Assembly (NCBI GenBank): GCA_000421005.1
Contig: ATWA01000007.1
Coordinates: 23,147 to 87,146, forward strand
Direction: 5' to 3'
Length of the DNA: 64,000 bases
DNA from: Clostridiales bacterium NK3B98
GTDB taxonomy: Bacteria > Bacillota > Clostridia > Oscillospirales > Oscillospiraceae
The notes below the pieces were generated by a model. The model was given only the letters and a program-made list of their open reading frames with translations, was not told where the DNA came from and did no database searches. Position numbers and translations under genes: made by a program. How positions within the stretch are numbered: position 1 is the first letter of the stretch; every line of letters begins with the position of its first letter. This document shows positions 33,980-42,717 of the stretch, in pieces.

Positions 33980-34008
33980 CTTGTTACCTCCCGATCTGTT
34001 TTCGTTGA

Positions 34009-36672
34009 TTAACCGTTCAGCTTTTCTGCCACAAAATCGTCTACGCAGGCAAGGGCATCGTCTACCTTGAGCACGTCCTTGCCACCGCCCATGGCGGAGT
34101 CGGGCTTGCCGCCGCCAGAGCCGCCGCAGACCTTGGTGACCGTCTTGATGACGTCGCCCGCCTTCACGCCTGCCTTGATGGCCTCCTTGCCGCAGACAGC
34201 CAGGAAGGAAATCTTCTCTCCGTTGACAGCGGAGAGCACCGCCACGATATTGGGCTCCTTATCCCGGAGGAAGTCGCCCATCTTCCGCAGGGCGGCCACG
34301 TCCACGCCGCCCAGATTGGCGGTGACCACCTTCAGCGCACCCACGTCCTTGGCGCTGGCCAGGAAGCTGCGAGCCTCGCCCAGCGCTTCCCGCTCCTTGA
34401 ACTGCTCAATGGTCTTGCGCAGGTTCTTGATGTCCTCCAGATGGGCGGAGATACGGGCGCCCAGCTCCTCCGGCTTGGCCTTCAGCAGCCCGGCGGCATC
34501 CAGGAACTGACGCTTCATCTGCTGCTGCTCCCGGATGGCACGCTTGCCGGTAATGGCCTCAATCCGGCGCACACCGGCGGCCACAGAGCCCTCGGAGATG
34601 ATGTGGAAGGAGCCTACCTTGGCGGTGTTGTCCAGATGGGTGCCGCCGCACAGTTCGATGGAGTAGTTGTCCATATTGACCACCCGCACCACGTCGCCGT
34701 ACTTCTCGGAAAACAGCGCCATAGCGCCCATTTCCTGTGCCTCTTTGATGGGCATTTCCCGCACCTCCACCGGGTGACCGTCCAGAATGGAGTCGTTGAC
34801 AATCTCCTCGATTTGCAGCAGCTCCTCCGGGGTGATTGCGGCAAAGTGAGTGAAGTCAAAGCGCAGATAGTCCGGCTCCACCAGAGAGCCTGCCTGTTGG
34901 ACATGATCGCCCAGCACCGTCTGCAATGCCTTCTGCATCAGGTGGGTGGCGGAGTGGGCACGGCGGATGGCGTTGCGGCGCTCCACGTCAATGGTGGCGG
35001 CTACCGTGTCGTCCACAGAGAAAGAGCCGTTCGTCACCTCGCCATAGTGGAGGTACTTGCCCGCCTTGGTCTTTTTGGTGTCGGTGACCACAAACACGTT
35101 CTCCCCGTTGGAGATCACGCCGTGGTCGCCTACCTGACCGCCCATCTCAGCGTAGAAGGGAGTTTGATCCAGCACCAGAATACCCTTCTGTCCCTGGCTG
35201 ATGGTGCCGGAGGGCTCGTCGTTCTCCACAATGGCGATGATCTTGCCCTCAGCGGCCTCGTAGTCATAGCCTACAAATTTGGTGGGGTTCTTATCAATGT
35301 CGCCCAGATCGATACGCTCCCAGCCCAGATCGCCCAGCGCCTTACGGGCTTCACGGGCACGCACCTTCTGCGCCTCCATCTCCTGCTGGAAACCCGCCTG
35401 ATCCACGCTCATGCCCTCGTCCTCACACATCTCAATGGTCAGGTCAATGGGGAAGCCGTAGGTATCGTAGAGCTTAAAGGCGTCAGCGCCGGAGAACACG
35501 CTCTCCCCCTTGGCCTTGTGGTCAGCCAGCAGGTCAGCGAAGATTTTCAGGCCTGCGTCGATGGTGCGGCCAAAGCTCTCCTCCTCCATCTTGATGATAC
35601 GGACGATATAGTCCCGGCGGGTCTCCAGATCGGTGTATTCTCCCTTGTTTACCTCGATGACCGTGTCGCACACGTCATAGAGGAAAGGATGGTTGACCCC
35701 CAGCAGACGGCCATGGCGGGCAGCCCGGCGCAGCAGACGGCGCAGCACATAGCCCCGTCCCTCGTTGGAGGGCAGCACGCCGTCACAGATCATCATGGTG
35801 GCGGAGCGGATATGGTCGGTGATGATACGCAGAGACACATCCTTCTTGTAGCTCTCGCCGTAGTGGGCGCCGGTGATCTCGCTGACCCGGTTGGTAATGT
35901 GCATGACAGTGTCCGTGTCAAACAGGGAGTTCACATTCTGGCACACCACAGCCAGGCGCTCCAGACCCATACCGGTGTCGATGTTCTTCTGGCGCAGCTC
36001 GGTGTAGTTGTTGTGGCCGTCGTTGTCGAACTGGGAGAAAACGATGTTCCAGACCTCCATATACCGGTCACAGTCGCAGCCCACGCCGCAGGTGGGCTTG
36101 CCGCAGCCGTACTCCGGGCCGCGGTCGTAATAGATCTCAGAGCAGGGGCCGCAGGGACCAGAGCCGTGCTCCCAGAAGTTATCCTCCTTGCCGAACTTAT
36201 AGATTCGATCAGCGGGGATGCCGATTTCCTCGTTCCAGATGCGGAATGCCTCGTCGTCGGCAGGGGTGGTCTCGTTGCCGGCAAACACGGAAGGATAGAG
36301 CCGGTCCGGGTCGATGCCCACCCAGTCAGGGCTGGTGAGGAACTCCCATGCAAAGTGGATAGCCTCCTTTTTGAAATAATCGCCAAAGGAGAAATTGCCC
36401 AGCATCTCGAAATAGGTGCCGTGGCGGGCGGTTTTACCAATGTTCTCAATGTCGCCGGTGCGGATGCACTTCTGGCAGGTGGTCACCCGGCGGCGGGGGG
36501 GAATCTCGTCTCCGGTGAACCAGCTCTTCATGGGGGACATACCCGCATTGATGAGCAGAAGAGACTTGTCGTTTTTCGGGATCAGGGAAAAGCTGGGCAG
36601 CCGGAGATGTCCCTTGCTCTCAAAATAGGACAGGTACATCTCCCGCAGCTCGTTTACGCCAAAGGGTTTCAT
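34009..36672 (-). CDS. alaS: Alanine--tRNA ligase
   Basis: 887 residues from the ATG at 36672 behind TGGAGG. Class II catalytic core with MSPMKSWFTGDEIPPRRRVT (near 49-68) and the HGTYFEMLGNFSFGDYFK region; editing domain with the zinc-site HSATHLMQKAL (near 565) and CGGTHLDNTAKVGSF (near 667); C-terminal oligomerisation/DHHA1 domain ending in GGSGGGKPDSAMGGGKD. Normal length. Preceded by a T-box leader. Confidence 0.98.
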   Translation of the reverse strand: MKPFGVNELREMYLSYFESKGHLRLPSFSLIPKNDKSLLLINAGMSPMKSWFTGDEIPPRRRVTTCQKCIRTGDIENIGKTARHGTYFEMLGNFSFGDYFKKEAIHFAWEFLTSPDWVGIDPDRLYPSVFAGNETTPADDEAFRIWNEEIGIPADRIYKFGKEDNFWEHGSGPCGPCSEIYYDRGPEYGCGKPTCGVGCDCDRYMEVWNIVFSQFDNDGHNNYTELRQKNIDTGMGLERLAVVCQNVNSLFDTDTVMHITNRVSEITGAHYGESYKKDVSLRIITDHIRSATMMICDGVLPSNEGRGYVLRRLLRRAARHGRLLGVNHPFLYDVCDTVIEVNKGEYTDLETRRDYIVRIIKMEEESFGRTIDAGLKIFADLLADHKAKGESVFSGADAFKLYDTYGFPIDLTIEMCEDEGMSVDQAGFQQEMEAQKVRAREARKALGDLGWERIDLGDIDKNPTKFVGYDYEAAEGKIIAIVENDEPSGTISQGQKGILVLDQTPFYAEMGGQVGDHGVISNGENVFVVTDTKKTKAGKYLHYGEVTNGSFSVDDTVAATIDVERRNAIRRAHSATHLMQKALQTVLGDHVQQAGSLVEPDYLRFDFTHFAAITPEELLQIEEIVNDSILDGHPVEVREMPIKEAQEMGAMALFSEKYGDVVRVVNMDNYSIELCGGTHLDNTAKVGSFHIISEGSVAAGVRRIEAITGKRAIREQQQMKRQFLDAAGLLKAKPEELGARISAHLEDIKNLRKTIEQFKEREALGEARSFLASAKDVGALKVVTANLGGVDVAALRKMGDFLRDKEPNIVAVLSAVNGEKISFLAVCGKEAIKAGVKAGDVIKTVTKVCGGSGGGKPDSAMGGGKDVLKVDDALACVDDFVAEKLNG

Positions 36673-36934
36673 TTCGTTTCCTCCAGTCAACAAAAATAGC
36701 CTCCGCCCCGGTCACATTGACCATTCAGGGGCGAAGGCAGAGGTTCGCGGTACCACCCTGATTTTCTTCCGTCAGGAAGAATCTCGGACACCCTGTAACG
36801 GGAGTAACCCGGCCTGCTCCTCGCAGGCAGCTCGGAAGGGGCACAGATGGACACGGACTGCGGAGCTTACACCATCCCCCGCTCGCTGAGAGCCGCCAGA
36901 CCATCCTTCTTCTTCGTCACAGCAGATACACCAG
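36673..36934 (-). promoter_or_regulatory. T-box riboswitch leader of alaS
   Basis: Minus-strand leader of about 260 nt. The T-box core GGGTGGTACCGCG lies at 36758-36746, followed by a terminator stem (CGCCCC... / ...GGGGCG, 36737-36692) with a TATTTTTG tail. Stem I distal text GGGGATGGTGTAAGCTCC is at about 36880-36863. A GCC triplet at 36842-36840 just before CCTTCCGAGCTGC is a candidate Ala specifier, though I could not fold stem I rigorously. Uncharged tRNA-Ala would allow read-through into alaS. Confidence 0.88.
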
Positions 36935-36939
36935 AGGAT

Positions 36940-36967
36940 ATTCTACCACGAAATCCGCCGCTGTCAA
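36940..36967 (-). promoter_or_regulatory. Promoter of the alaS operon
   Basis: Minus strand: -35 TTGACA (36967-36962), 16-bp spacer, -10 TAGAAT (36945-36940); start expected near 36934. Confidence 0.8.
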
Positions 36968-37017
36968 TGGGAAATGCCGCAGTTTTCCTGTTCTTGACCG
37001 GAAACACTGGGAGACAG

Positions 37018-37045
37018 TTGCTTTTTTCCCGGAAGTGAGTATAAT
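37018..37045 (+). promoter_or_regulatory. Promoter of the DUF6273-like gene
   Basis: -35 TTGCTT (37018-37023), 16-bp spacer, -10 TATAAT (37040-37045). Confidence 0.75.
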
Positions 37046-37085
37046 ATAGCTACCAATCTGTACGGCTCTCAGCAGCCGGGAAGGA

Positions 37086-38357
37086 ATGAACGCATTGCCT
37101 GAAGAGAAAAAAACAGCCCCCGCCAAAAAACCGGCATCGAAGAAAAAGCCGGTGCCGAAGGCTCCCCCGCTGACACCGGAGGAAAAGATGGCCAGGGATT
37201 ATGCACAGGCTCTCAAAATGGAGAGCTGGATTCAATGGGCGGATTCTTATGCGGATAAGGCAGCCCTGAGCCATCAGGCGGCAGAGGCATTTGAAAAGCT
37301 GGGCGACTATGAGGACTGCCCGGAGCGGAAGGCCGCTTGTCTGGCAATGGAACAAGAGGCCCTGAGCACGGAACAGGACGCCGCATTTGAACAGGTCAAA
37401 GCAGATTACGAGGCAGCCAAGACCCCGGAGGACTACTACTATGTAGGGCAGAAGCTGGGGCGTTTCGGTCATCTGGAAGCCGCAAAGAGTCTCCGGAAAC
37501 AGGCAGCACAAAAGCGGAAAAAGTTGCTTCACGCTCGCCGGATGAGTCGTCGGCTGATTGCGGCGGTGGTGTGTGCGTGTATCATTGCGGCAGCCGCATT
37601 GGTTTACACCGGTCAGTTCCAATACACCATAGGAAACTTTTATTATCATCACCAGCAGTACGACCACGCCCTGAGCTGGTATCTGAGAGCCAGAAAGGTC
37701 AGCGGTGCCGAAGAGCGGATTGTCGTATGCCGCTATCAGCGGGGCGTCTACTTCATGGGTGAGGAAAAGTATCCCTCCGCTTACAAGAAATTCCGTCTGG
37801 TAGAAGACTATGAGGATGCCGCAGAGCTGGGGCAGCGCTGTCTGCTCTCCTCTCTGGCCGAGGCTCAGCCCGGCAAGAAGGTCACGCTGGGCATGAAAGG
37901 CAGCAGCTATCTCAAGTGGATGGTACTGGAAAACGACGGGTCCCAGGTGACGCTGATCGGTGAGTTCGGGGAAGGTGCCGTATTCGACGCTCAGGGTCGG
38001 GACTGGCCGGAGAGCGAGCTTCGTGCCTATCTCAACGGCGAGTGGTACCAGTCCCGTCTGGGTCGGATCGACCGTTCCTGTCTGGTGCCCCAAAACGAGG
38101 ACGGGGATCTGGTGGTTCTGCTCAGTCAGGAACAGGCACAACAATACGATGCCATTCTCAACGCCACGGATGAAAACGGGAAACGTCTGGACTCCTACAA
38201 GCCCAAAACCGGATGGTGGCTGAGTACCCCCGGCGCAGGCGAGGGCGGCGCCTGTTTTGTGCATACCAAAGGTGAAATCGACACCTATGGCCGCATCAGA
38301 TCAGAGGAGGGGCTGGATGCCCGTCCGGTGCTGACCATAAAACTGGATCAACCTTGA
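37086..38357 (+). CDS. Membrane-anchored DUF6273-like protein
   Basis: 423 residues. The ATG at 37086 is almost touching its ribosome site (GGGAAGGA); a TTG at 37095 has better spacing and may be the real start. Lys/Ala/Pro-rich N-terminus, a helical region with tandem TPR-like helices (about 40-150), one transmembrane segment (about 153-172), further TPR-like helices, then a C-terminal domain (about 275-423) with WMVLENDGSQVTLIG, GWWLSTPGAGEGGACFVHTKG and ARPVLTIKL, the pattern of DUF6273 domains in clostridial surface proteins. Function unknown. Confidence 0.75.
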   Translation: MNALPEEKKTAPAKKPASKKKPVPKAPPLTPEEKMARDYAQALKMESWIQWADSYADKAALSHQAAEAFEKLGDYEDCPERKAACLAMEQEALSTEQDAAFEQVKADYEAAKTPEDYYYVGQKLGRFGHLEAAKSLRKQAAQKRKKLLHARRMSRRLIAAVVCACIIAAAALVYTGQFQYTIGNFYYHHQQYDHALSWYLRARKVSGAEERIVVCRYQRGVYFMGEEKYPSAYKKFRLVEDYEDAAELGQRCLLSSLAEAQPGKKVTLGMKGSSYLKWMVLENDGSQVTLIGEFGEGAVFDAQGRDWPESELRAYLNGEWYQSRLGRIDRSCLVPQNEDGDLVVLLSQEQAQQYDAILNATDENGKRLDSYKPKTGWWLSTPGAGEGGACFVHTKGEIDTYGRIRSEEGLDARPVLTIKLDQP

Positions 38358-38366
38358 CACTTTTCA

Positions 38367-38392
38367 GGAGACAGCTTTGGCTGTCTCCTTTT
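38367..38392. terminator. Terminator between DUF6273-like gene and rodA
   Basis: Perfect 9-bp stem GGAGACAGC / GCTGTCTCC with TTTG loop and TTTT tail on the plus strand; the minus-strand rodA stop codon begins within its last bases. Confidence 0.85.
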
Positions 38393-39561
38393 CATATTCC
38401 CGTCTCACGGTTCCCTCTCGCCCATCCAGCGTTTTTCCCTCTTCTGCCGACTCCTGAAACCAGCCCCATGGCTGCATATGCCGTCACCAGAGAGGAACCG
38501 CCATAGCTGACAAAGGGCAGGGTCAGTCCAATCACCGGAAGCACAAACAGGCACATGCCCACATTCAGCACCACCTGCACCAGCAGCATCGTCCCCACCC
38601 CTGCTGCAACCAGTCCGGAAAAGGTATTTTCCGCCCGCCTTGCTGCGGCGAGGCAGCGCAGAACAATGGCAGTGAGCAGGAACAGCAGAAGCATTCCTCC
38701 AACCATTCCAAATTCTTCACAGCAGACGGAGAAAATAAAATCTGTATGTCTGGCAGGCAGGGCGCTGGGGTTGACGCTCTGGGTCAGCGCACCATGGAGA
38801 AAGCCCCTGCCCCACCCTCCGCCTGAGCGGATGGCCAGCAGAGAGCGGGTCTGCTGAAAACCCCGGTAGGTGGGGTCCAGATTGTGGTCAAAGCAGACCA
38901 GAATCCTCATCTTCCAATAGTTATCCTCGCTGAGATGCAGCCACAGGGCGGAGCCTGACAGCAGCAGTACCACTGTCCCAAGGGCAAACCACGCCCGATG
39001 CAGGCCCGCCGACCAGAGCATCCCGGCAAATACTGCGGCGTAGACCAGCGCTGTGCCTGCGTCCCGGGAGACCAGAAAAATAACCCCCGTAAACAGAGCC
39101 AGATTTCCGGTGATTGCCGCCATGGACAGCGGGTGGTCAATGCCCCTCCCCCTGTCAAGTGTGACGATCTGCCGTGCCAGCAAAAGCACAAACACCAGTT
39201 TGACCGGCTCCGCCGGCTGAAGGGAAAATCCACGAAAGGAAATCCAGCTTCGGTTGCCGCCTACGCTGTGCCCCAACCCCGGGATGGCAGGCAGAGAGAG
39301 AAATGCCAGAGCAAACACCAACAGCAGCATCCAATGACTGCTCAACGCCTCCCCATCCAACTGAGATAGCACCAGAAACAGAACCATTCCCGCAGCCATT
39401 GCAGCCCCCTGTTTCCATGGATACAGGGAGAGGACAGCGTCATAGCGGGTAGCCGATACAATCAGGACAATGCCATACAGGCTGGCTGCTGCGCACAAGC
39501 CAAGCAGCAGCCAGTCCGCCTGCGCTGCCGTATCCCGGACAAGCTCTTTATATGCCCTCAT
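38392..39561 (-). CDS. rodA: FtsW/RodA/SpoVE family cell-wall polymerase (RodA-like)
   Basis: 389 residues from the ATG at 39561 behind GGAGG. About ten transmembrane helices; SEDS signature residues in GLGHSVGGNRSWI-type text (near 98-110), QPAEPVKLVFVL (near 119-130) with the conserved Glu/Lys, RDAGTALVY and the C-terminal GLTLPFVSYGGSS (near 345-357). Lipid II polymerase working with a class B PBP in elongation. No mreBCD or PBP beside it, so RodA versus SpoVE is not certain. Confidence 0.9.
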   Translation of the reverse strand: MRAYKELVRDTAAQADWLLLGLCAAASLYGIVLIVSATRYDAVLSLYPWKQGAAMAAGMVLFLVLSQLDGEALSSHWMLLLVFALAFLSLPAIPGLGHSVGGNRSWISFRGFSLQPAEPVKLVFVLLLARQIVTLDRGRGIDHPLSMAAITGNLALFTGVIFLVSRDAGTALVYAAVFAGMLWSAGLHRAWFALGTVVLLLSGSALWLHLSEDNYWKMRILVCFDHNLDPTYRGFQQTRSLLAIRSGGGWGRGFLHGALTQSVNPSALPARHTDFIFSVCCEEFGMVGGMLLLFLLTAIVLRCLAAARRAENTFSGLVAAGVGTMLLVQVVLNVGMCLFVLPVIGLTLPFVSYGGSSLVTAYAAMGLVSGVGRRGKNAGWARGNRETGI

Positions 39562-39715
39562 CTTCCCGCCTCCTTCCCTGTGGCAGTTCAGCGGCATTAT
39601 ACCCCTGAACCACCGCAAAAAAGAGGGAAGTCAGGGGTTTGCCAGCGTCTTTGCTTGCAAATCATCCGGGAACTTGGTATACTGTCCCGGAGGAATTGTC
39701 AGAGGAGGAGTGCAG

Positions 39716-40144
39716 GTGCGCTATATTACCAAATCTGTGGCGGAGACCGAGGCGCTGGGGGCACGTCTGGGCGCTCTTGCGGCACCGGGCATGGTCATCG
39801 CCTATTCCGGTGATCTGGGTGCCGGAAAAACCGCATTCACCCGGGGACTCGCCCGGGGGCTGGGCATTGAAGAGCGGGTCACCTCCCCTACCTTTACCAT
39901 TGTAGACGAGCATCTGGACGGGCGGCTCCCCCTGTTCCACTTTGATCTGTACCGGCTGGGCAGCGCAGATGATCTCTTTGACATCGGCTGGGAGGATTAC
40001 CCCGCCCGGGGCGGCGTGTGCGCCGTGGAGTGGAGCGAACGGGCAGAGGAGCTGTGGGACGATGGAACCGTCCGGGTAGAGCTGCGCCGGGGCGTGGAAG
40101 ACAATCAGCGTGAAATCACCATTACGGGGGTGGACGGACTATGA
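39716..40144 (+). CDS. tsaE: tRNA threonylcarbamoyladenosine biosynthesis ATPase TsaE
   Basis: 142 residues using a GTG start at 39716 (AGGAGGAG five bases upstream). P-loop GDLGAGKTAFTRGLARGLG (about 32-50) and TSPTFTIVDEH and FHFDLYRL motifs are diagnostic. Part of the t6A37 modification complex with TsaB and TsaD. Overlaps tsaB by four bases. Confidence 0.95.
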   Translation: MRYITKSVAETEALGARLGALAAPGMVIAYSGDLGAGKTAFTRGLARGLGIEERVTSPTFTIVDEHLDGRLPLFHFDLYRLGSADDLFDIGWEDYPARGGVCAVEWSERAEELWDDGTVRVELRRGVEDNQREITITGVDGL

Positions 40145-40842
40145 AAATACTTGCCATTGAGACCAGCGCCAAGGCAGCCTCCGTCTGCCTCACTGAGGAC
40201 GATTTTCTCATCGCCCAGAGCTATCAGAACAGCGGACTCACCCACTCGCAGACGGTTTTACCCATGTGTGAGCAGATGCTGAAGCATTGCGGTGTAACCT
40301 TGCAGCAGGTGGACGTGATCGCCTGTGCCGCCGGACCCGGCTCCTTTACCGGACTTCGCATCGGGTTGTCCACCGCCAAGGGGCTGGCGTGGAGCGCAGA
40401 GAAGCCCTGCTGCGCCGTGTCCACCTTGGAGGCTATGGCATGGCAGATGGCGCACATGGAGGGCGAGCTGTTGTGCGCCATGGACGCAAGACGGGGGCAG
40501 GTGTACAATGCCCGCTTTCTTGCCCACGGCGCAGAGCTGAAACGGCTCTGCCCGGACCGGGCGATTTCCCTTGCCGACCTTTTTTCCGAAATAGATGGGA
40601 AAACGGAGCAAATTATCATTGGCGACGGGGCTCAGTTGTGCTATAATTATGCTGAGGGTTTGGGGTATCCAGTGAAACTGGCGCCCCCGCAGCTCCGGTT
40701 CCAATCCGCATGGGGGGTGGCGCACGCCGCCTGGGTGCAGGCACAGGCAGGTAACTTGTGCAGTGCGCAGGAGCTTGCCGCCAACTATATCCGTCTCTCT
40801 CAGGCAGAGCGGGAGCGGCTGGAACGGGAGCAATCGAGATAA
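40141..40842 (+). CDS. tsaB: tRNA threonylcarbamoyladenosine biosynthesis protein TsaB
   Basis: 233 residues; ASKHA fold start MKILAIETSAKAASVCL and AAGPGSFTGLRIGLSTAKGLA (key PGSFTGLRIG). Scaffold subunit that pairs with TsaD. The usual downstream rimI and tsaD are missing here; upp follows instead. Confidence 0.96.
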   Translation: MKILAIETSAKAASVCLTEDDFLIAQSYQNSGLTHSQTVLPMCEQMLKHCGVTLQQVDVIACAAGPGSFTGLRIGLSTAKGLAWSAEKPCCAVSTLEAMAWQMAHMEGELLCAMDARRGQVYNARFLAHGAELKRLCPDRAISLADLFSEIDGKTEQIIIGDGAQLCYNYAEGLGYPVKLAPPQLRFQSAWGVAHAAWVQAQAGNLCSAQELAANYIRLSQAERERLEREQSR

Positions 40843-40857
40843 CAGGAGGTCATGTCT

Positions 40858-41490
40858 ATGTCCGGAAACGTCCATATTTTCAACCATCCTCTGATCCACC
40901 ATAAGCTGTCGATCATCCGGGATAAGAACACCGGCACCAACGAGTTTCGCACCATCATCAGCGAAATCGCCGCTCTGATGTGCTATGAGGCCACCAGAGA
41001 TATGCCCACCAGAGACATTCAGGTGGAAACCCCTGTGGGTATCGCCAACTGCAAGACACTGGCTGGCAAGAAGGTGGCCATCGTGCCCATCCTCCGGGCT
41101 GGTCTGGGCATGGTAGACGGCATGCTGTCCATGCTGCCCTCCGCAAAGGTGGGACACATTGGTCTGTATCGTGATCCCTCTACGCTGGCTCCTGTCACTT
41201 ACTACTGCAAGATGCCCCCCGATATCTCCGAGCGTGAGGTCATCATTGTGGATCCCATGCTGGCTACCGGCGGCTCTGCCAGCGCCGCTGTGGAAATGAT
41301 GAAGGGCTATGGCTGCAAGAACATTAAGATGATGAACATTCTGGCCGCTCCCGAGGGCATTGAGCTGATGCGCCGTGAGCATCCTGATGTAAGCATCTAT
41401 GTGGCTGCCGTGGACGATCATCTCAACGAGCATGGCTACATCGTTCCCGGATTGGGCGATGCAGGCGACCGTATTTTCGGCACCAAGTAA
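40858..41490 (+). CDS. upp: Uracil phosphoribosyltransferase
   Basis: 210 residues, the family norm. The ATG at 40858 is chosen over one at 40852, which is only about three bases from AGGAGG. PRPP-binding loop [20 protein letters not shown] (near 123-142) and C-terminal [17 protein letters not shown] uracil-site text. Salvages uracil to UMP. Ten bases separate the tsaB stop from the in-frame upstream ATG, so it is likely co-transcribed. Confidence 0.98.
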   Translation: MSGNVHIFNHPLIHHKLSIIRDKNTGTNEFRTIISEIAALMCYEATRDMPTRDIQVETPVGIANCKTLAGKKVAIVPILRAGLGMVDGMLSMLPSAKVGHIGLYRDPSTLAPVTYYCKMPPDISEREVIIVDPMLATGGSASAAVEMMKGYGCKNIKMMNILAAPEGIELMRREHPDVSIYVAAVDDHLNEHGYIVPGLGDAGDRIFGTK

Positions 41491-41511
41491 TCCCCGCTGC
41501 TGTCATTTTTC

Positions 41512-41540
41512 AAGGCAGAACCGCATGTCGGTTCTGCCTT
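41512..41540 (+). terminator. Terminator after upp
   Basis: 12-bp stem AAGGCAGAACCG / CGGTTCTGCCTT with CATGT loop and TTTGTCTT tail. Confidence 0.88.
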
Positions 41541-41676
41541 TTGTCTTACAGACCGCCCTGTTTTCACCGGACAGTAACAATTTCCCCATGGGCTCTGTAC
41601 ATTCCCCGAAAAAAATGGTATAATGCCGTGGATTATATGAAAGTACCTTGCGGGCACTGCCCGGAAGATAGAGGAA

Positions 41677-42654
41677 GTGAGTACATTGGCCGTGCAAACC
41701 GCCACCCGACGCCGCCGCAAAACACGCCGTTCCCCATGGCTGCCCATTGAATTGGGTATGTTTTCCCTCTCTGCGCTGTTTTGCCTGATCATGGGGATTT
41801 CTCTGCTGGGTCAGATGACAAGCGTACTCCGCAGCTCTGAAGCCGATCAGGCTCCCGACAGCACCGTCACCATTTCCAACGAGGACGCCTCTGAAGAGCA
41901 GCCTGAGACGATCTCCCTTCGTCCTACCGTGGAAGCCACGGTGACCCAATATGCCTCCGATCCCGGCTATGCCGGGCAGATCTACGCCCAGCTCTCCGCC
42001 CATCCGGAGGCTGCCTATGTGCTGCGCAACCTTGCCCTGTACCCGGAAGAAATTCTGCAATTTATCGCCCGATTCCCGGAGGCTATGGCATACGGCGCTG
42101 GATATCCCGACTTCATCCAGACCGGTATCCGTCAGCCCATTGACCTCACCGGAGAAGTGCGTCAGGGCAGCGTGCCCATGCTGATTCAATGGGACAGCAG
42201 ATGGGGGTACAGCCCTTACGGGGAAAGTCTGGTAGGTTATGCCGGATGTGGGCCAACCTGCGTGTCTATGGTGTCCATCGCCCTCACCGGATATCATGAA
42301 AATGACCCGCTCAGTGTGGCTACTTACGCTGCGGACAATCACTATTACACCAAAGGCACCGGCACCGCATGGTCCATCATGACGGAGGGCTGCACCCACT
42401 TCGGCATCGAGGGCAAGGAGCTTCCGCTGGATGAGAAGAAGGTCATTTCCTCCGTGGAAGAAGGTCATCCCGTGGTGCTGGCCATGGGTCCCGGTGAATT
42501 TACCGACAACGGTCACTTTATTGTGGTCAGCGGTTACAGCGAAAACGGCTTTACCATTCGGGACCCCAATAGCCCCGCTCACAGCACCAGGCTCTGGCAG
42601 TGGTCGGAGCTGGAGGATCAGATTCGCAATCTGTGGGTCTTCCAGGCAGCGTAA
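41677..42654 (+). CDS. Membrane-anchored C39-like cysteine peptidase domain protein
   Basis: 325 residues if the GTG at 41677 is used; TTG at 41686 or GTG at 41692 are alternatives and the ribosome site (AGAGGAAG) does not settle it. Basic N-terminus RRRRKTRR, transmembrane anchor (about 25-47), Ser/Glu-rich linker, helical region, then a papain-like Peptidase_C39_2 domain (about 165-325) with catalytic Cys in YAGCGPTCVSM, His in NGHFIVVSGY and the following Asp in DPNSP. Probably an external peptidase or amidase acting at the cell wall. Confidence 0.85.
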   Translation: MSTLAVQTATRRRRKTRRSPWLPIELGMFSLSALFCLIMGISLLGQMTSVLRSSEADQAPDSTVTISNEDASEEQPETISLRPTVEATVTQYASDPGYAGQIYAQLSAHPEAAYVLRNLALYPEEILQFIARFPEAMAYGAGYPDFIQTGIRQPIDLTGEVRQGSVPMLIQWDSRWGYSPYGESLVGYAGCGPTCVSMVSIALTGYHENDPLSVATYAADNHYYTKGTGTAWSIMTEGCTHFGIEGKELPLDEKKVISSVEEGHPVVLAMGPGEFTDNGHFIVVSGYSENGFTIRDPNSPAHSTRLWQWSELEDQIRNLWVFQAA

Positions 42655-42670
42655 CTCCATTTGTCTATAA

Positions 42671-42701
42671 CATAACCCCCCGCCGACGGCGGGGGGTTAT
42701 G
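42671..42701. terminator. Bidirectional terminator
   Basis: Perfect 14-bp stem CATAACCCCCCGCC / GGCGGGGGGTTATG with GAC loop between convergent genes. Confidence 0.88.
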
Positions 42702-42717
42702 TTTACGTTATAAGGGT

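Noticed and set aside
36673..37085. Short plus-strand open frame at 36847 considered as a leader peptide
   Set aside because: Lies antisense inside the T-box leader.
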